Assembly: GCA_020081605.1 (NCBI GenBank)
Contig: JAHREC010000011.1
Location: forward strand, 2,852,001 to 2,916,000
DNA length: 64,000 nt
Origin: Albifimbria verrucaria
Taxonomy: Eukaryota; Ascomycota; Sordariomycetes; Hypocreales; Stachybotryaceae
Direction of reading: 5' to 3'
Shown: piece by piece, positions 1 through 11,340 of the stretch
Numbering within the stretch: the first letter of the stretch is position 1
How the letters are laid out: each line of letters starts with the position of its first letter
Notes under the pieces: model-generated
Told to the model about the DNA's origin: nothing
The model's input: only the letters and a program-made list of their open reading frames with translations
Databases searched by the model: none
Program-made: the position numbers and the translations under genes

Positions 1-1768
1 CATTCGGAAATTGACAACAACATGGCGCGAGGCAGGGAACTTCGCCTAGCCCTTGAATTCCGGCGACTTTTGACGCGGTGATACGGCCGAGCTAAGGAAG
101 GCCAAGAGAAAAACAGCTCGTGGCAACGACCCTGCTCTGAACTGAGACCAGTCAGATGCTCTGGCGACCCGCTTCAGCGCCACGCAGGATCCTGCCAGCA
201 CGGTAAGGATAACCCAGGCAGAGCGGACACCAAATCCTCGCGGCGGCTACAACAGCGGGAGGCGGGTTTCCCAGCGGAATGAAACGAGGCGGCTGACTTT
301 GGAACCTTAAAAGGATGGATATGGCGCTTCATGAGACCGGTTTTGGTAACCAGCACATCTCCATTATGCAAGTATTGGATCGTCCTCAGCCTCTGGTAAC
401 GGACCATTTGGATCAAACCCGCGGTGTTTCGCCCGCTTGCCGTACGTCCTTACGAAAAGACCAGGTTTAGGCCGCAGCGAATCATCTGGACCAAATTCTC
501 CTGCTTGTTCCCATTGAGCGTGCTGGATGTAACAGCTCGTGAAGTCCCTACTAGTTGATAGGCTCGCGAAATGCGGCCATGCGGCGTCGCTGGTACACCA
601 TAGATCCTTTATTGTAACCATCTAGATTGGTAATCGGGCGTTACTCTCTGTTGAAAAAAAGAGCGCCATCCACGTCCGTCCGGCAACGAGCCAAGGGCTA
701 TAGTTCTTTCTAGATAGCATTGAGTGTGGCATTATCACAGCGCCGACATTTGCAATGCTTGCATAATAGAGACGAGTCGAGACGTCACCATCAGTATACG
801 AAATCCAGTTAGCGTGAATGCCTGTAAGCTTGGTGTTATAAGACCAAAGTTGCTCTCACTGCTACCATGGACTCCTGTGTGATACCAAAAAAGGCGTCAT
901 GATAGCATCTCCTCAAGAGCTTACTTATCCGCCACCTTGGCTGAAAATGAAGTCCGTTCCCCTTGGTTTCTTTTAGAAGAGATTTGCATGTTGGATAAGT
1001 AAGCCATCATCTGTCACGTATGAGCCTCGCCGAGTGGGATACGGGGTTAATGCTCGACTCGATGTCTGTCTCATCATCCATGACCGGATAAGTAGCAAAA
1101 GTACCGTAGGCATCAAGCCTGGCATTCTTGATGGTTGCCATTTTTGTAACTCGGTAATGGCTTGGCCTATCTTATACAGTTAGGGAGCGAAGATTCGCAC
1201 TTCACCACAAAGGCGTAGCTGAGCTGACCAGAGACATGGGGAAGTTGAGACATGGTGCAGGCCCACCGTTGACCTTGGGAACATTCGATCCAAGCGTAAA
1301 AACTCTCCCGCTCGGCTGAACGATGATCCAGAACCAGATGAAGAGGATAGTATCGGGCGTACCAAGCCCCTCTACTTCTCGGCTCAGGCACTCTTTTGAC
1401 GCCGGAACCCCAATTGCGCTGTGTTAGTGCCAGGACCCGTCTTCCCAAACTTCTCCAAACATGGTCATGCCCGCCAATCGATGTCGGAACATGACCCCGC
1501 ATCCACCATGACTATAAGGCATCTCCAACTAATTCATCTAATATGGCAATTCGGAGCTCGAACCGTCCGATGAGGCCAGCAACGCATTTACAGCATTGAC
1601 GGGGTATATATGACTTGAAGCCAGAAGAGAGGAGAGGGGAGCAGACCGGTTGTCACTCTCTGTCTAGGTTTTGTCTTCGCAATTGAAACAGAAAGATACA
1701 AGCAGACAGCTTGTAGCTCGTCACCATCAGCTTGTTTCTCACCATTACTGTCAACAAACCAATCCAAA
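1..1768. other. Intergenic region, no gene recognised
   Basis: Only short open frames occur, on both strands and overlapping each other. None carries a domain motif or a plausible set of splice sites. The last 150 bases before 1769 should hold the promoter and 5' leader of the next gene, but I see no clear TATA or CCAAT element. Confidence 0.5.
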
Positions 1769-2628
1769 ATGAAGGTTACATCTGCCTCGCTGACCGTGGC
1801 CCTGCTGGCTAGCTCTGCCAATGCCCTTTTCGGTGGCAAGCCTCCCCAAAGCCCGAGACTGAGCTTGTCAAGGGCTTTAACTGGAAGGACCCATTCAAGT
1901 CGGAGGCTATCTCGGGCTTTGATGCCACCTGCGAAGCTTCAGCGACCTTCCCAGCCCTGGAATACAGCCTGCACAACCTCATGCAGCGTTCCCCAAGGGC
2001 TTATTTTCATGGGCCAAGGGCCTCAAGACCTTTTTCTCAGGCCGCGAATACCCCGGTGCATGGGCCGGCTGGGACCGTCACCTCCATGACCGAAGCATCC
2101 TCTTGATGGAGTACAAGGACGTACCTATCGAGGTGCGTGAGTGGATCGAGAAGCAAGACCGCGAGGACGGCTCAGGCAAAGGCCTGTACGCTGTGTTCGA
2201 AAAGCCCAAGGACGAGGATGAGGAGATAACCGAGACGGTCAAATTTCCCAAGGCTGAAGAGGTCGACCGCTCGAAGGACGAGGAGCGTGTTGCCATCTTC
2301 GCGCCTGGAGCCATATACCCGTGTTGCCGCTGTGGGCGGCTGGAAGCAGCTCGTGCAAGGGTAAGTCTACTGTTTCCTTGGCTAATTGGTAAATGACCAA
2401 GGACGTTTCTAACTTGTGCCCTCTGCAGATGAGCTATTGGACCTGTCCAAGTACCAAACGGAACCGAAAGACGGAAGCGTGGTGGGCTGGCCTAAGAACG
2501 GGAAGCCTGCGGAGGGAGAGAAGAACATGGAGTTTGTTGTCACGGTGAAGGCACTCAAGGCGAAGGCGTCTTCCGAGTCTGAAGAAGCGCCATCATCAAG
2601 CGAAACGGTGTCACGAGACGAGTTGTAG
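1769..2628 (+). CDS. ER-lumenal protein of unknown function (signal peptide, C-terminal RDEL)
   Basis: The product starts with a typical signal peptide: Met-Lys, a hydrophobic core of about 15 residues, and an Ala-x-Ala-like cleavage region near residue 20. It ends in Ser-Arg-Asp-Glu-Leu, which fits the KDEL/HDEL family of ER retrieval signals, so residence in the ER lumen is inferred. Exon 1 (1769-2360) and exon 2 (2429-2628) flank a 68-nt intron with donor GTAAGT, branch CTAAC at about 2409 and acceptor CTGCAG. Exon 1 changes frame about three times (near 1835, 1990 and 2318). In the correct frames it reads through aromatic, acidic soluble sequence such as WAGWDRH and EWIEKQDRE, and the join at 2360/2429 continues in frame. 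The breaks near 1835 and 2318 are each explained by one missing base. The C-terminal 30 residues are Ser/Glu-rich. I do not recognise the family. Confidence 0.72.
2361..2428 (+). other. Intron of the RDEL protein gene
   Basis: The donor is GTAAGT, the branch-like CTAAC sits about 15 nt before the acceptor, and the acceptor is CTGCAG. Splicing joins AAG-G to AT-GAG and keeps the downstream frame open to the stop at 2626-2628. Confidence 0.75.
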
Positions 2629-4555
2629 ATAAGCGCCATAGAAAGGGTTTCTAGGTCTGCGCGTACGATACAGGAGTAAAAGGATTAATTGACTGCACTT
2701 ATTCGACTTGATTGGATGTGTTCTTTGCATCGTGAAACAAATGGGCTCACGAGGCGGCTTATTCACCAACCAGGCGAAAGAGCTCGTCGTATTCAGAGAC
2801 AAGGCTCGGTCGTGGGAGAAATCAAGACGGGTCGATACCAGCCGAGCCAGATGACTACGAAGCTGAGCTGAGCATGCTAGGCGATTCGTTGGTATTTTGT
2901 GGACACGACAATGAGAGCTTGGCGCTGGGCAACGTCTGGTGCAGGTAGCGATGACGCAAATTGCCGCTTTCGTCAGGCCGAAGAAAGTCATTGGATTCTG
3001 TGTCGTCCGAATTTGTCTAGTGGACAAAGCGGATTCATGACAAGAGAGCCTAGAGGGCTGTCGTCATAAGGGTTCAGGAGGATGATGTGTTTTCAGTTTG
3101 TACTGTACGGCTTGGTTCACTCAAACTCACCCAATTTTTGTCGTGCCCTTGATGGTTTGATCTAGTCTGGTTAGTCTCAGTTGTTAAAGAAAGAGAGAGA
3201 AGGGAGAAAGGGAAGAAAAAAAAAAAAAAAAAAAAAAAAACCACCAAAAAACCTCTTCATATGACGCAGCCGCATCGCTCGGAGATAACTCGTGCTCGAT
3301 TTGGACGCTGGCGGTTACAGGCGTCGAAGCTATTTGATGAAAAATAAAAACAACCCCGCCAGTTGGTCTCAGGCTGGAAAGCTTGCAGCATCCGTGCACA
3401 TAAACGGATCCACACATGTGGGCTCGCATCGGTTCCAGGCCATGGCGAGCGTGTGGTGCGTGACGATGTGTAATTTCACCGGTACGCGAAACGGCCTTCC
3501 TGTCGGGGCCTGCTAGGAGAGCCCAAAGCCTGGCGGCAGGATCGATTGGCGTGTTAGAGCAGCTCGAGGCATTGAGTAAAGAATATGACCTGGGTGATGA
3601 AAGTGCAGCAATGTAAAGAAGAAGAAGAGGAAGGGGAAAATGTGATAATAAGATGAAGCAGCAAAGGTCAGCCTTGCGAAGCAGAGTCCAGTAACGTTGA
3701 GCAAGGCGCGAGCTACAGCTACCTGATGCACCTACCAAGGTAGCTCAGTTGGTGGCCTTGCCTTATCGTTCGAAGGGCTGGGCGAGTCCCGCCTGTCAGG
3801 TACCTGAGGGTACATGGGCCCAGGCACGACGCCTAAAGCTTCGCCGAGCTTCTACAGCCTACACCACCTGGAGGGAGGTACCTTATCGGCAGCTTCAGCA
3901 CGAATAGATACCTTGCGTTGCCTCGAGCTCAACGGCCAATAATTCACCGGAATTGGAAGGGCTTGAGGAGTCATAGGTCGGCTGGGCCACCAGTCAGTGC
4001 CTGATACCAACCGACGGTACATGATGCATAGGCAGGTAGGATGCTTCACAGCCCAAGCAACCTTGATTGCACTTATTCGGGTACCAATGACGGCTCTGAT
4101 TGTGCACTCACCGCCTGCTTGGTCGCCGGTTGGTGTACGAATTAATGTAGGTACGTGTGCGTCTGTATGCCCGACCGCTGGGCCCCCACCGGAATAGTCG
4201 GGTGTGTTGCCCATGGACCAGGCCAAAGGCTGGAAAGGCAAAACGAAAAAGCCGGAGGTACCCCCAAGTACCGCGCGGTCTTCGTCATTGCCTTACCGCC
4301 TACCCTACCTGGGGCCTGCGTCTTTCTTGACCTTGTCTTGTCCTGTCTTGTCTTGCCTTGCCTTGGAGCTTACCCCAGGCTGCGCTACCAGCCACGAGAC
4401 CAGACGGTAATTTCACCACCCTCTTCCGCTTCCTCTCTCTTCCAATTCTCCCGTCAATCCTCTTCACACCTATTCAGAACCCGACTTTACCTTTAGATTC
4501 CTCCCTTTACGCTACATCTGCCTTTTCAATTCGTATTGTTACCTTCCACACAGCC
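2629..4555. other. Intergenic region with poly-A tract
   Basis: No gene is recognised. The stretch holds an uninterrupted A25 run at 3216-3240, several AGGTACC-type hexamers (about 3799, 3886, 4255), and a pyrimidine-rich stretch with repeated CTTGTC/CTTGCC at about 4320-4365. The last 150 bases are CT-rich, which is usual for a fungal promoter or leader, here of the gene starting at 4556. Confidence 0.5.
3216..3240 (+). repeat. Poly-A homopolymer (25 nt)
   Basis: There are twenty-five consecutive A residues in an intergenic region, preceded by a purine-rich GA tract (3188-3215). It could be a simple microsatellite or the tail of an old retroposed copy. No element is recognisable upstream and I saw no target-site duplication. 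Confidence 0.8.
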
Positions 4556-7500
4556 ATGGGTAGCTTCACCTTCAAGTGGTACGTCGCAACTCCTCTTCTC
4601 TGTCCGCCGTATTCCCGCCGCTACCTGCTGTCGCGATCCCAACACAAGCAGACGTCATGGAGCTGTCGCAGTCTCACACATACCCGCCTTGATGTTGGAT
4701 TCCAAAGCAGTAGCGCAGCGCACGATACTGCCCCTACGTCTACCACACGACGACCTGTTCGTCTTTTTTGCGAGCTCAAATTGTACTGACGGCGCACTTT
4801 TCAGGGAGAAACCCGCCGAAGAGGTTTACGTGACTGGAACCTTCGACAACTGGACCAAGAGCGTCAAGCTTGAGAAACAGGGCGATGTCTTCCAGAAGAC
4901 CGTCGACCTGACCATTCCTACCGACACCAACAAGATTCAGTACAAGGTTGGTGACTCTTCGCTGCAATGTCGCGTTCTTTCCCAGCTCTCCCGTTTGCGC
5001 CCTCGTTGCCTTTGCTCTCCAATGCTGGATCCATATCGCGGTGACGTGCCAAGCTGTTGGCGCGGCTCAACTTGACCGTTGTGCATCGCTGGACCGAGAC
5101 TCACCACCACTAAGGGCCCTCGTCTGGGCCTCGGATTTCCTTGGGGCCCATCAGGCTACCTCAATTGCCAGCCGAGCACCTGGTGCAGGTCAATAACCAC
5201 GTCGCGTCGATAATCGCAACTTTGCGAAACGAAGCATCGTGGCCCAGCCTAACCCCCACGCTTCTGTCGTTTGGGTCTTGGCAGCGTGCGCATTTGTGCG
5301 AGGGTGTATACACCTATTGAGGTGCTCTAGTGACCCGCGTTTGCAGATCGCAATAGCCAAACCCTGCCTTGGATCGGCACAAATAGCGCTGCGTAATGGG
5401 TCAAATGGAAGCACTGGTGACGCCTTTTGAACGTTTGTCTACCACCATCTCAAGCTGGCATGGTGTGACGAGGCGCAAATGCGACATCTGGGGCAGAATC
5501 GACTCGATTTCATGTTTTCTTCATGATTGCTAACATTACGTCTTGCTAGTTTGTTGTTGACAACCAATGGGTTGCCAGCGACGCCGCTCCCAAGGAGGCT
5601 GATCATGAGGGTAACGACAACAACGTCCTGACAGTCGCCGATTTGCAACCAACCGACCCTACTGCCGCCATCCTCAACACCGTCACTCCTACCTCCACCA
5701 CAGCCGCTTTGGCCGGCCAGCAGCCCTTGGAGAAGGCGTCTGAGGACAAGGAGCCCCAGCCCACTCCTTCCGACGTGCCCGGCGGCTTCCTGTCACCCCT
5801 GCCGATGAGCTTAACAAGACTATTGGCGTCAACCCTCTGCCCGCTGCTGCAGGCGCAATCAACCCTATCCAGCTCGCACCTGGTGAGAAGGTTCCTGAGA
5901 CCATTTCTACCCAGGGCATCAACGACAACGTGAAGCTCGACAAGGAATCGTACGAGAAGAGCGATGCCTTGGCTGGTGTTGATACCCAGCTGCCTCCTGT
6001 CACCAGCAACTTGATCCCCGAGTCCAGCCTGCCCATTGGCACTGACGCGACCATCAACACCGTTGGTGCCGGGGCTACCACTACCGAATTAGCAGGACAG
6101 GTCCCCTGGAGCCCAAGGTTCCCAAGGTCGTCAAGGAGAGCCAGGAAAAGGCTGGAGTCGAGCCCGAGGCTAGCGCTGTTCCCGAGGAGGTGAAGGACAA
6201 GGCTGAGGTTGAGAGCGAGCTGAAGGAGAAGGTCCCTGAAGTTCCTCCTACTTCTGAGGGTACTGCTGGTGAGGACCTTGACAAGTCCGACATCCTCGCT
6301 GCCGTTACTGCTGCTGGCGCCGCCGCTGGCGCCACAGTGCTAGGCGCTGCCGTCCTAGCCAAGGATACCATCGCCGAGAATGCTGCCCTGTCGCCAACCA
6401 GGCCGGCACCGCTGTTTCGGACGCTGCCGCCACTGCTAAGGATACCGTTACTGAGGCAGCCGCCCCTCTGGTCGCCCAGGCCAGCACCACCGTTGCCGAT
6501 GCTGCGAGCAAGAATCTACCAGACTCCGTTAAGCAGCAGCTGCCCACGTCGGTGCAGGAGACTCTAGCTACACACACCAAGGAGGTCCCTCGTGAGGAGA
6601 TTTCCCTGAGGTGCCCTCAGAGGTCAAGGAATCCATCGTGGAGGCCGGCGAAAGCCCAGAGGCTGCCGCCAACACCGCTGCCGTCGAGGAGAAGAAGGCC
6701 GTCGAGTCTGAGCTTCTCAAGGAGGTTAAGCCTATTGCTGCTGTTGATGAGACGAAGCCCGAGGTGGAACAGGTCAAGCCTGAGGCGATTGCTGCTCAGG
6801 TTCCTGCCGAGGTTAAGGAGTCCATCGTGGAGGCTGGTAAGACCCCTGAGGCTGCTACTAACCCCGAGGCCGTCGAGGACAAGAAGGCCGTTGAGTCCGA
6901 GCTTCTTAAGGAGGTCAAGCCCGCACCCGCCGCAGATGAGGCCAAGCCCGAGGTTGAGGCGCCCAAGCCTGCTGATGCTGTGGCCGCTGTCCCCAGCGCC
7001 GTCAAGGACTCTCTTGTCGAGGCCGATAAGAGCCCCGAAGCTGCTGCCAATGCCGCCGCTGTCGAGGAGAAGAAGGCCGTCGAGTCTGAGCTTCTCAAGG
7101 AGGTTAAGCCTGTTGCTGCCATTGACGAGACCAAGACCAAGGTCGAGGAGCCCAAGCCCACCGACACTGTGGCTGCCGTGCCTAGCGCTGTGAAGGACTC
7201 GCTTGTCGAGGCTGACAAGAGCCCTGAGGCTGCCGCCAACGCCGCTGCCGTCGAGGAGAAGAAGGCTGTTGAGTCTGAGCTCCTTCAGGAGGTCAAGCCC
7301 GTACCTGCTGCCGAGACCAAGACGGAGGAGGCTAAGTCTGCTCCCGCGCTTGCCGAGACCAAGGTTGAGGCCCCCAAGTCTGAGGCTGTCAATGCTGAAG
7401 TCCCCAAGACTGAGGCCCCTGCCAATGGTGCCAACGGTGCCAACGGCGCCAGCAGTGCCAACGGCACCAACGGCACCAGCTCAAAGCCCGCGGAAGCCGC

Positions 7501-7624
7501 CGCCGCCGCCGGCAGCAGCAGCAAGCCGGCAGACACTGCATCGACCACGACGGACAAGAAGAAGAAGCACCGAATCAGCGCCTTCTTCAGCAAGCTCAAG
7601 GGCAAGCTGTCGGACAAGCACTAA
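4556..7624 (+). CDS. CBM48/AMPK-beta-like protein of the Crp1/Mdg1 type with long repetitive tail
   Basis: Exon 1 (4556-4578) encodes only the first seven codons and two bases. Exon 2 (4805-4946) and exon 3 (from 5550) complete an AMPK-type glycogen-binding fold: EVYVTGTFDNW, then IQYKFVVDNQWV, then NNVL. This matches the fungal Crp1/Mdg1 family, known in yeast as cruciform-DNA-binding and pheromone-signalling-related proteins. The start is chosen because ATG, the 23-nt exon and the splice yield FKWEKPAEEV. After the domain comes a long Ala/Glu/Lys/Pro-rich tail with four tandem 63-residue repeats (6620-7330), a Gly/Ser/Asn-rich linker, and a basic amphipathic C-terminus (DKKKKHRISAFFSKLKGKL). 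Frame breaks near 5791, 6104, 6391 and 6603 are each repaired by one base in a CC, CCC or TTT run. Domain assignment is firm; the cellular role is inferred from the family only. Confidence 0.85.
4579..4804 (+). other. Intron 1 of the CBM48 protein gene (226 nt)
   Basis: Donor GTACGT follows the 23-nt first coding exon and the acceptor is TTTCAG at 4799-4804. Phase-2 joining gives a Trp codon (TG/G) and the conserved FKWEKPAEEV start of the domain. It contains open frames on both strands that are not coding. Confidence 0.75.
4947..5549 (+). other. Unusually long intron 2 of the CBM48 protein gene (603 nt)
   Basis: The donor is GTTGGT, a GCTAAC branch lies at about 5528, and the acceptor is TTGCTAG. 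Removal joins IQYK to FVVDNQW in phase 0, the expected continuity of the domain. It is about ten times longer than the other introns here. I see no structured RNA or nested gene in it, but cannot fold it. Confidence 0.75.
6620..7330 (+). repeat. Four tandem 189-nt in-frame repeats (63 aa units)
   Basis: Units begin at about 6620, 6809, 6998 and 7187. The first three are 63 residues each; the fourth diverges after about 45. Each unit carries a VKxSxVEA motif, then SPEAAAN, then the invariant AVExKKAVESELLKEVKP block, then an acidic, Pro-rich spacer ending in VP. Units 3 and 4 are nearly identical over their first 33 residues, which suggests recent duplication or homogenisation. Confidence 0.85.
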
Positions 7625-8634
7625 TGCTGGACACGATTTACAAAGTTGGAGTGGCCGCGCTCCTCGTCATGTTTGCAATGCAGGTTTATTTGGCCTGATA
7701 TGAGCCTTTGTCGCGTATGTCAATGATTCCCCTGATCCTTGGTAGGCGGCGGAAAGAGTGGTAGAACGTCGTCGGGAGGCCTGGATCATCGTCATATATC
7801 TAATTCATAGTTATGGTTTCTGTCGTCTCACACGTCGCGTAATGTTGAATGGACTTTATTTTTATGTTTTTAGTTGGTGGCATCTATCTATGTATCATAA
7901 CATATCTGGGATATCTCAAGTAGTCGAGGATAATTCTGCATACTCGGGTCAAAGAGCAAGATACCTAGGAACAATTCGTCGTGAATGGATGCTTTGGTCT
8001 GGCTAGATGTGATTGGCCTCTGTTCTTGAACTGGCCGCATCGAGGAAATTCGCTGCCTGGCTGGATGCTGGTGCTGGTGCTGGCGATGCTGACAGAAAGG
8101 ACGAACAGCATTAGGAAGAAAGATCACGTGCAACTAAGCATTTTTCTCCTCTCTCTCGCTGACTAACGCAACTCGCCATCTCCCGTTACGTTAGTCTGCT
8201 TGCTGAAAAGTCCCCCCAATTGCCGGACGACTTTCAGACATGAACTGTGCTGCCCCGCCGTCATTGACTCAATCCATCCACTCCCACCCATACATACCAT
8301 AGTCTATCCCTTCTGGGGTCCCGTCCGTTGCTGGACCCTCGCACGAGAAAGCACTCGTTTCTCCTTGCTGCATCAGCAAACTGTTGTCTTTGCTCTTATC
8401 CATCTCATCTCAGCTCGTTTCCTCCAGCTCCAGCGTATCCTGGTTGTCACCACCACCGGGACCCTGTCTTTCATCGCATCCCCGACGTGGAGCCGTGGGT
8501 CTAAATCCGGTTCGCCCGGTGGCGTCCGAACAGGGTCGAGCTTGGTGGGAAACCGATCTGGCGATTTCCAGTTCATCGTCCCTCAAACCTCGCCCCTCAA
8601 CTACTTGAGCGAGCTGTCCCTGCTGCAGCCGGTC
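7625..8634. other. Intergenic region / 5' leader of the RING protein gene
   Basis: An open frame continuous with the RING gene starts at 8200, but its first 145 codons look like pyrimidine-rich leader: no domain, and Ser/Leu/Pro/Ile-rich with many TC-rich codons. The AT-rich stretch at 7790-7930 probably holds the 3' end of the upstream gene. No other gene is recognised. Confidence 0.5.
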
Positions 8635-10570
8635 ATGAATCCGTCCAACTCGAGCCTGGGAAAGTCCCTTTCCATTCCGACCACTCACTCGCCCGTTGTC
8701 CAAACCGGGCCGCCAACATCCAGCTTCGAGTCATCCCGCCGCCCGAGCTCGACCGGGCCCTCACACGCTCAGCCAGTCCCTCGAAAGGGCCAGGCCACGA
8801 GAAAGCAGCACAGGAATCAACGCCGCCCAGGCTTCGGAGACGAATCGCGTCATCCCGTCGACGACTTTGACAGCATGGCGGAGCTTCGAGCTGTCAGGAA
8901 CCCCTCGAGCCGTCGCGGCCAGACCTCCATCACCCATCTCTTGAACTATTCCATGCCGCGCCCTTACCAGGACCACACTTCCTACGCAAGAACCTACCGT
9001 CGAAATCCTACCTGGGGCCCTGGTTCTGGCTACCATGCAGCCGACAAGGCCCGTTATGTTCACGCCAACTACCGTTTCGTCGTCTCGCCCGAAGGCACCT
9101 ACGCGAAGCATGCCGCCGATGCCGATGCACACTTGGAGTGGAACAGTGTTATGCAAGTTATCGCGTCAAGCGAGTCCCAGCAGGCTTCGTGCCCCATATG
9201 TCTCTCGGATCCGGTGGCACCGCGGATGGCTAAATGCGGCCACATTTTCTGCCTGTCCTGCTTGATCCGATTCATGAACTCGGCCCTCGGGGACGACGAT
9301 GCAAAGTCTGGCCGCGGGGCACGATGGAAGAAATGTCCAATTTGCGAGGATGCTGTATATCTGCACGAGGTGCGACCGGTTCGATTCTATGCTGGGCAAG
9401 AGAGCCCGTTGCCCCGAGTTGGCGACGATGTCATACTCCGCCTGATGGCGAGGACCGCGAGCTCAACGCTAGCCCTGCCTAGAGAGGGTGGCTCAGACGT
9501 GTTGAACGCTGGCAATGACGTGCCATGGCACTTCGCGGCCAATGTGCTGGATTACGCGCGAATCATGAAAGGCACTACAGATTACATGCTGAGCCAATAT
9601 GATGAAGAGATTGCGGCTCTTCTACGGCAAGAAAAAGAAGACGAGTTACTGTTTGGACAGGATGGAGAGTGGGTGCAGAAGGCCATCAAAGCAGTCAACA
9701 CGGCAAAGGAGCGAGTTGCAGATATGGAGACGGCCGATACAGCAGCGCTTGACTTGACCTCTACTCCGTCGAAACAGACTTCAGACGCCGACTTTTACTT
9801 TTACAGCACACCACCTCACTTGTATCTTTCTCCGTTGGATATCCGCATTTTGAAGACAAAGTTCGGTTCCTTCTCGTCATTCCTTCGACTCTCCTCCCCG
9901 CGTCGAGCATATATCCACTGGACATGTCGTGGATGACAACATGCGCAAACGTGCCAAATACTTAGGTCACCTTCCCTATGGCTGCGTTGTCAGCTTCCTC
10001 GAGTGCGACTGGACAGATATAATTCCGGCTAGCACACTGGACACATTCCGCGAGGACATTGAACGTCGACGCAGACGCAACCGCGACAAGGCGGCACAAG
10101 AAGAGCGGGAGCGATTGCAAGCAGAACACATTGAGGCTGCCGCGATCCGCAGCTCAACTGGCTCACGCAGACTACAGCCGTTGGAAGATGAACCCGTGCC
10201 CGTCATGGACTCGGCAGATTTCCAGCCACTCAGCAGCCACTCTGGCACATCACCGCCAGAGCCAAGACAGGGTTTCGACACGCTCGCATCCATGTCGACG
10301 AGCCCATCCACGCAGAGGACTATCTGGGGCACCCCAGCAATTGCTCCGTCACCGATACTTGAACCGACGCATGATGGACCTACGGATGACGGTTGGCTCA
10401 AGGACGATGAGCTCTTGGGTACAGCTGAGCTGGCCTTGCAGATTGAAGCGATAGAGGAGATGGAAAATGGCCCGAGCGTGCAAAAGAAGAGTGCCGCTAC
10501 GGGAGGAGGCAAGAAAAAGAAGAAACAGAAGATTACTCTGATGAGTACCGGAGGTAGAAGGGGTAACTGA
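8635..10570 (+). CDS. RING-finger E3 ligase of the RNF10/Mag2 type
   Basis: The protein has a Ser/Pro/Arg-rich N-terminus, a conserved TSITHLLNYSMPRPYQD block, an AxxRYVHANYRFVV block, then a C3HC4 RING: CPICLSDPVAPRMAKCGH, FCLSCLIRF and KKCPIC. A second conserved region (STGHVVDDNMRKRAKYLGHL, then FLECDW) follows, and the protein ends in a Lys-rich KKKKKQK tail. This order is that of RNF10 and yeast Mag2, ubiquitin ligases known to act on 40S ribosomal proteins; that role is transferred from the family. The ATG at 8635 is preferred over an in-frame ATG at 8200 because the intervening sequence looks like leader. One frame break near 9896 (a CCCC run that should be one longer) separates the RING part from the C-terminal part. 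The next gene downstream, Mpp10, is also a ribosome factor. Confidence 0.82.
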
Positions 10571-11340
10571 AGCTTTGTTAAGATATTTGATTACGCCAAG
10601 GCGTTGCAGCCCTTTGTTCGAGATTTTGTTTCATTTCGGGAGTTGGTATCTCGGACGGCATGGAAGGAGTTTTTGGGAAAGATGAGATTCAAGAAACAAA
10701 GGCTTGTTTGACAGCGTATTGTCATGCTTGTATTTTTCTAAATAGAAATATATGTTTCAAGATAGGCCTGGAGAGTGATGAACAGCAAGACATGCTGTGG
10801 GTGGGCGAGCTTCAACTGGTGATTGAGACAGGCCTCTTTTCTGATTAGGTCGAATACTATATATCTTTTTTTTTGTTAAAGAATGAAAGACTTGCCGGGT
10901 GTTACCTGTCAATCAGTTTCAAATCTTGGTACCGGGTGAAGACATGCTGAATCTGGGGATCATGAAGGCAGGCTAGCTGGCTGCAGTATTTACATTTATT
11001 TATCTCGATGTTCATCCTGCTGGCTGCGCCTATATGCCTGGGCTAATAAGTTAGTACCTGAGGTACTCTGTAAGTTGGTTGAGTAAGTGGCTGGTGCTCT
11101 GTGTATGTGTGTGTACCGTATGTGTGTGCGTGAGAGGTGTGGCGTCTTACTTGAGGCGGGGCATCCAGATAGCCCACTAAAAAGTCTGGATAAGGAGTGG
11201 ATAAGTCAATCGTTATCAGCGGCGAGCAGCCAAAGAACCCTCAAAATAGTCCCAAAATTTTTCTGGGTTCGGCGTCGCCAACTTTCAAGCTGCTAGCCCG
11301 CATCCTGCACCAACAGCCAGTGGGAGTGGAAAGGTTCCCA
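10571..11340. other. Intergenic region
   Basis: No gene is recognised. The first part is AT-rich, as expected of a 3' end. A TAGTACCTGAGGTACT imperfect palindrome lies at about 11051, and GT-rich sequence follows at 11090-11140. The region just before 11341 probably contains the Mpp10 leader. Confidence 0.5.

Noticed and set aside
1588..1839. Minus-strand open frame of 83 codons overlapping the start of the RDEL gene
   Set aside because: It is antisense to the signal-peptide exon and has no motif; the plus-strand gene is better supported.
3216..3240. A25 tract as the tail of a retroelement
   Set aside because: No reverse-transcriptase-like frame, promoter or flanking duplication is visible next to it.
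3735..3800. tRNA-like A box (GGTAGCTCAGTTGGT) with a GTTCGAAG further on
   Set aside because: The D stem has no matching GAGC arm and no acceptor or T stem pairs around it. It looks like a chance match to the A and B boxes.
6796..7617. Ser/Ala-rich minus-strand frames
   Set aside because: They are antisense to the 63-residue repeats of the CBM48 protein and merely mirror their periodicity.
8200..8634. Upstream in-frame ATG for the RING gene
   Set aside because: The extra 145 residues look like translated pyrimidine-rich leader and lack similarity to RNF10-type N-termini. It cannot be fully excluded.
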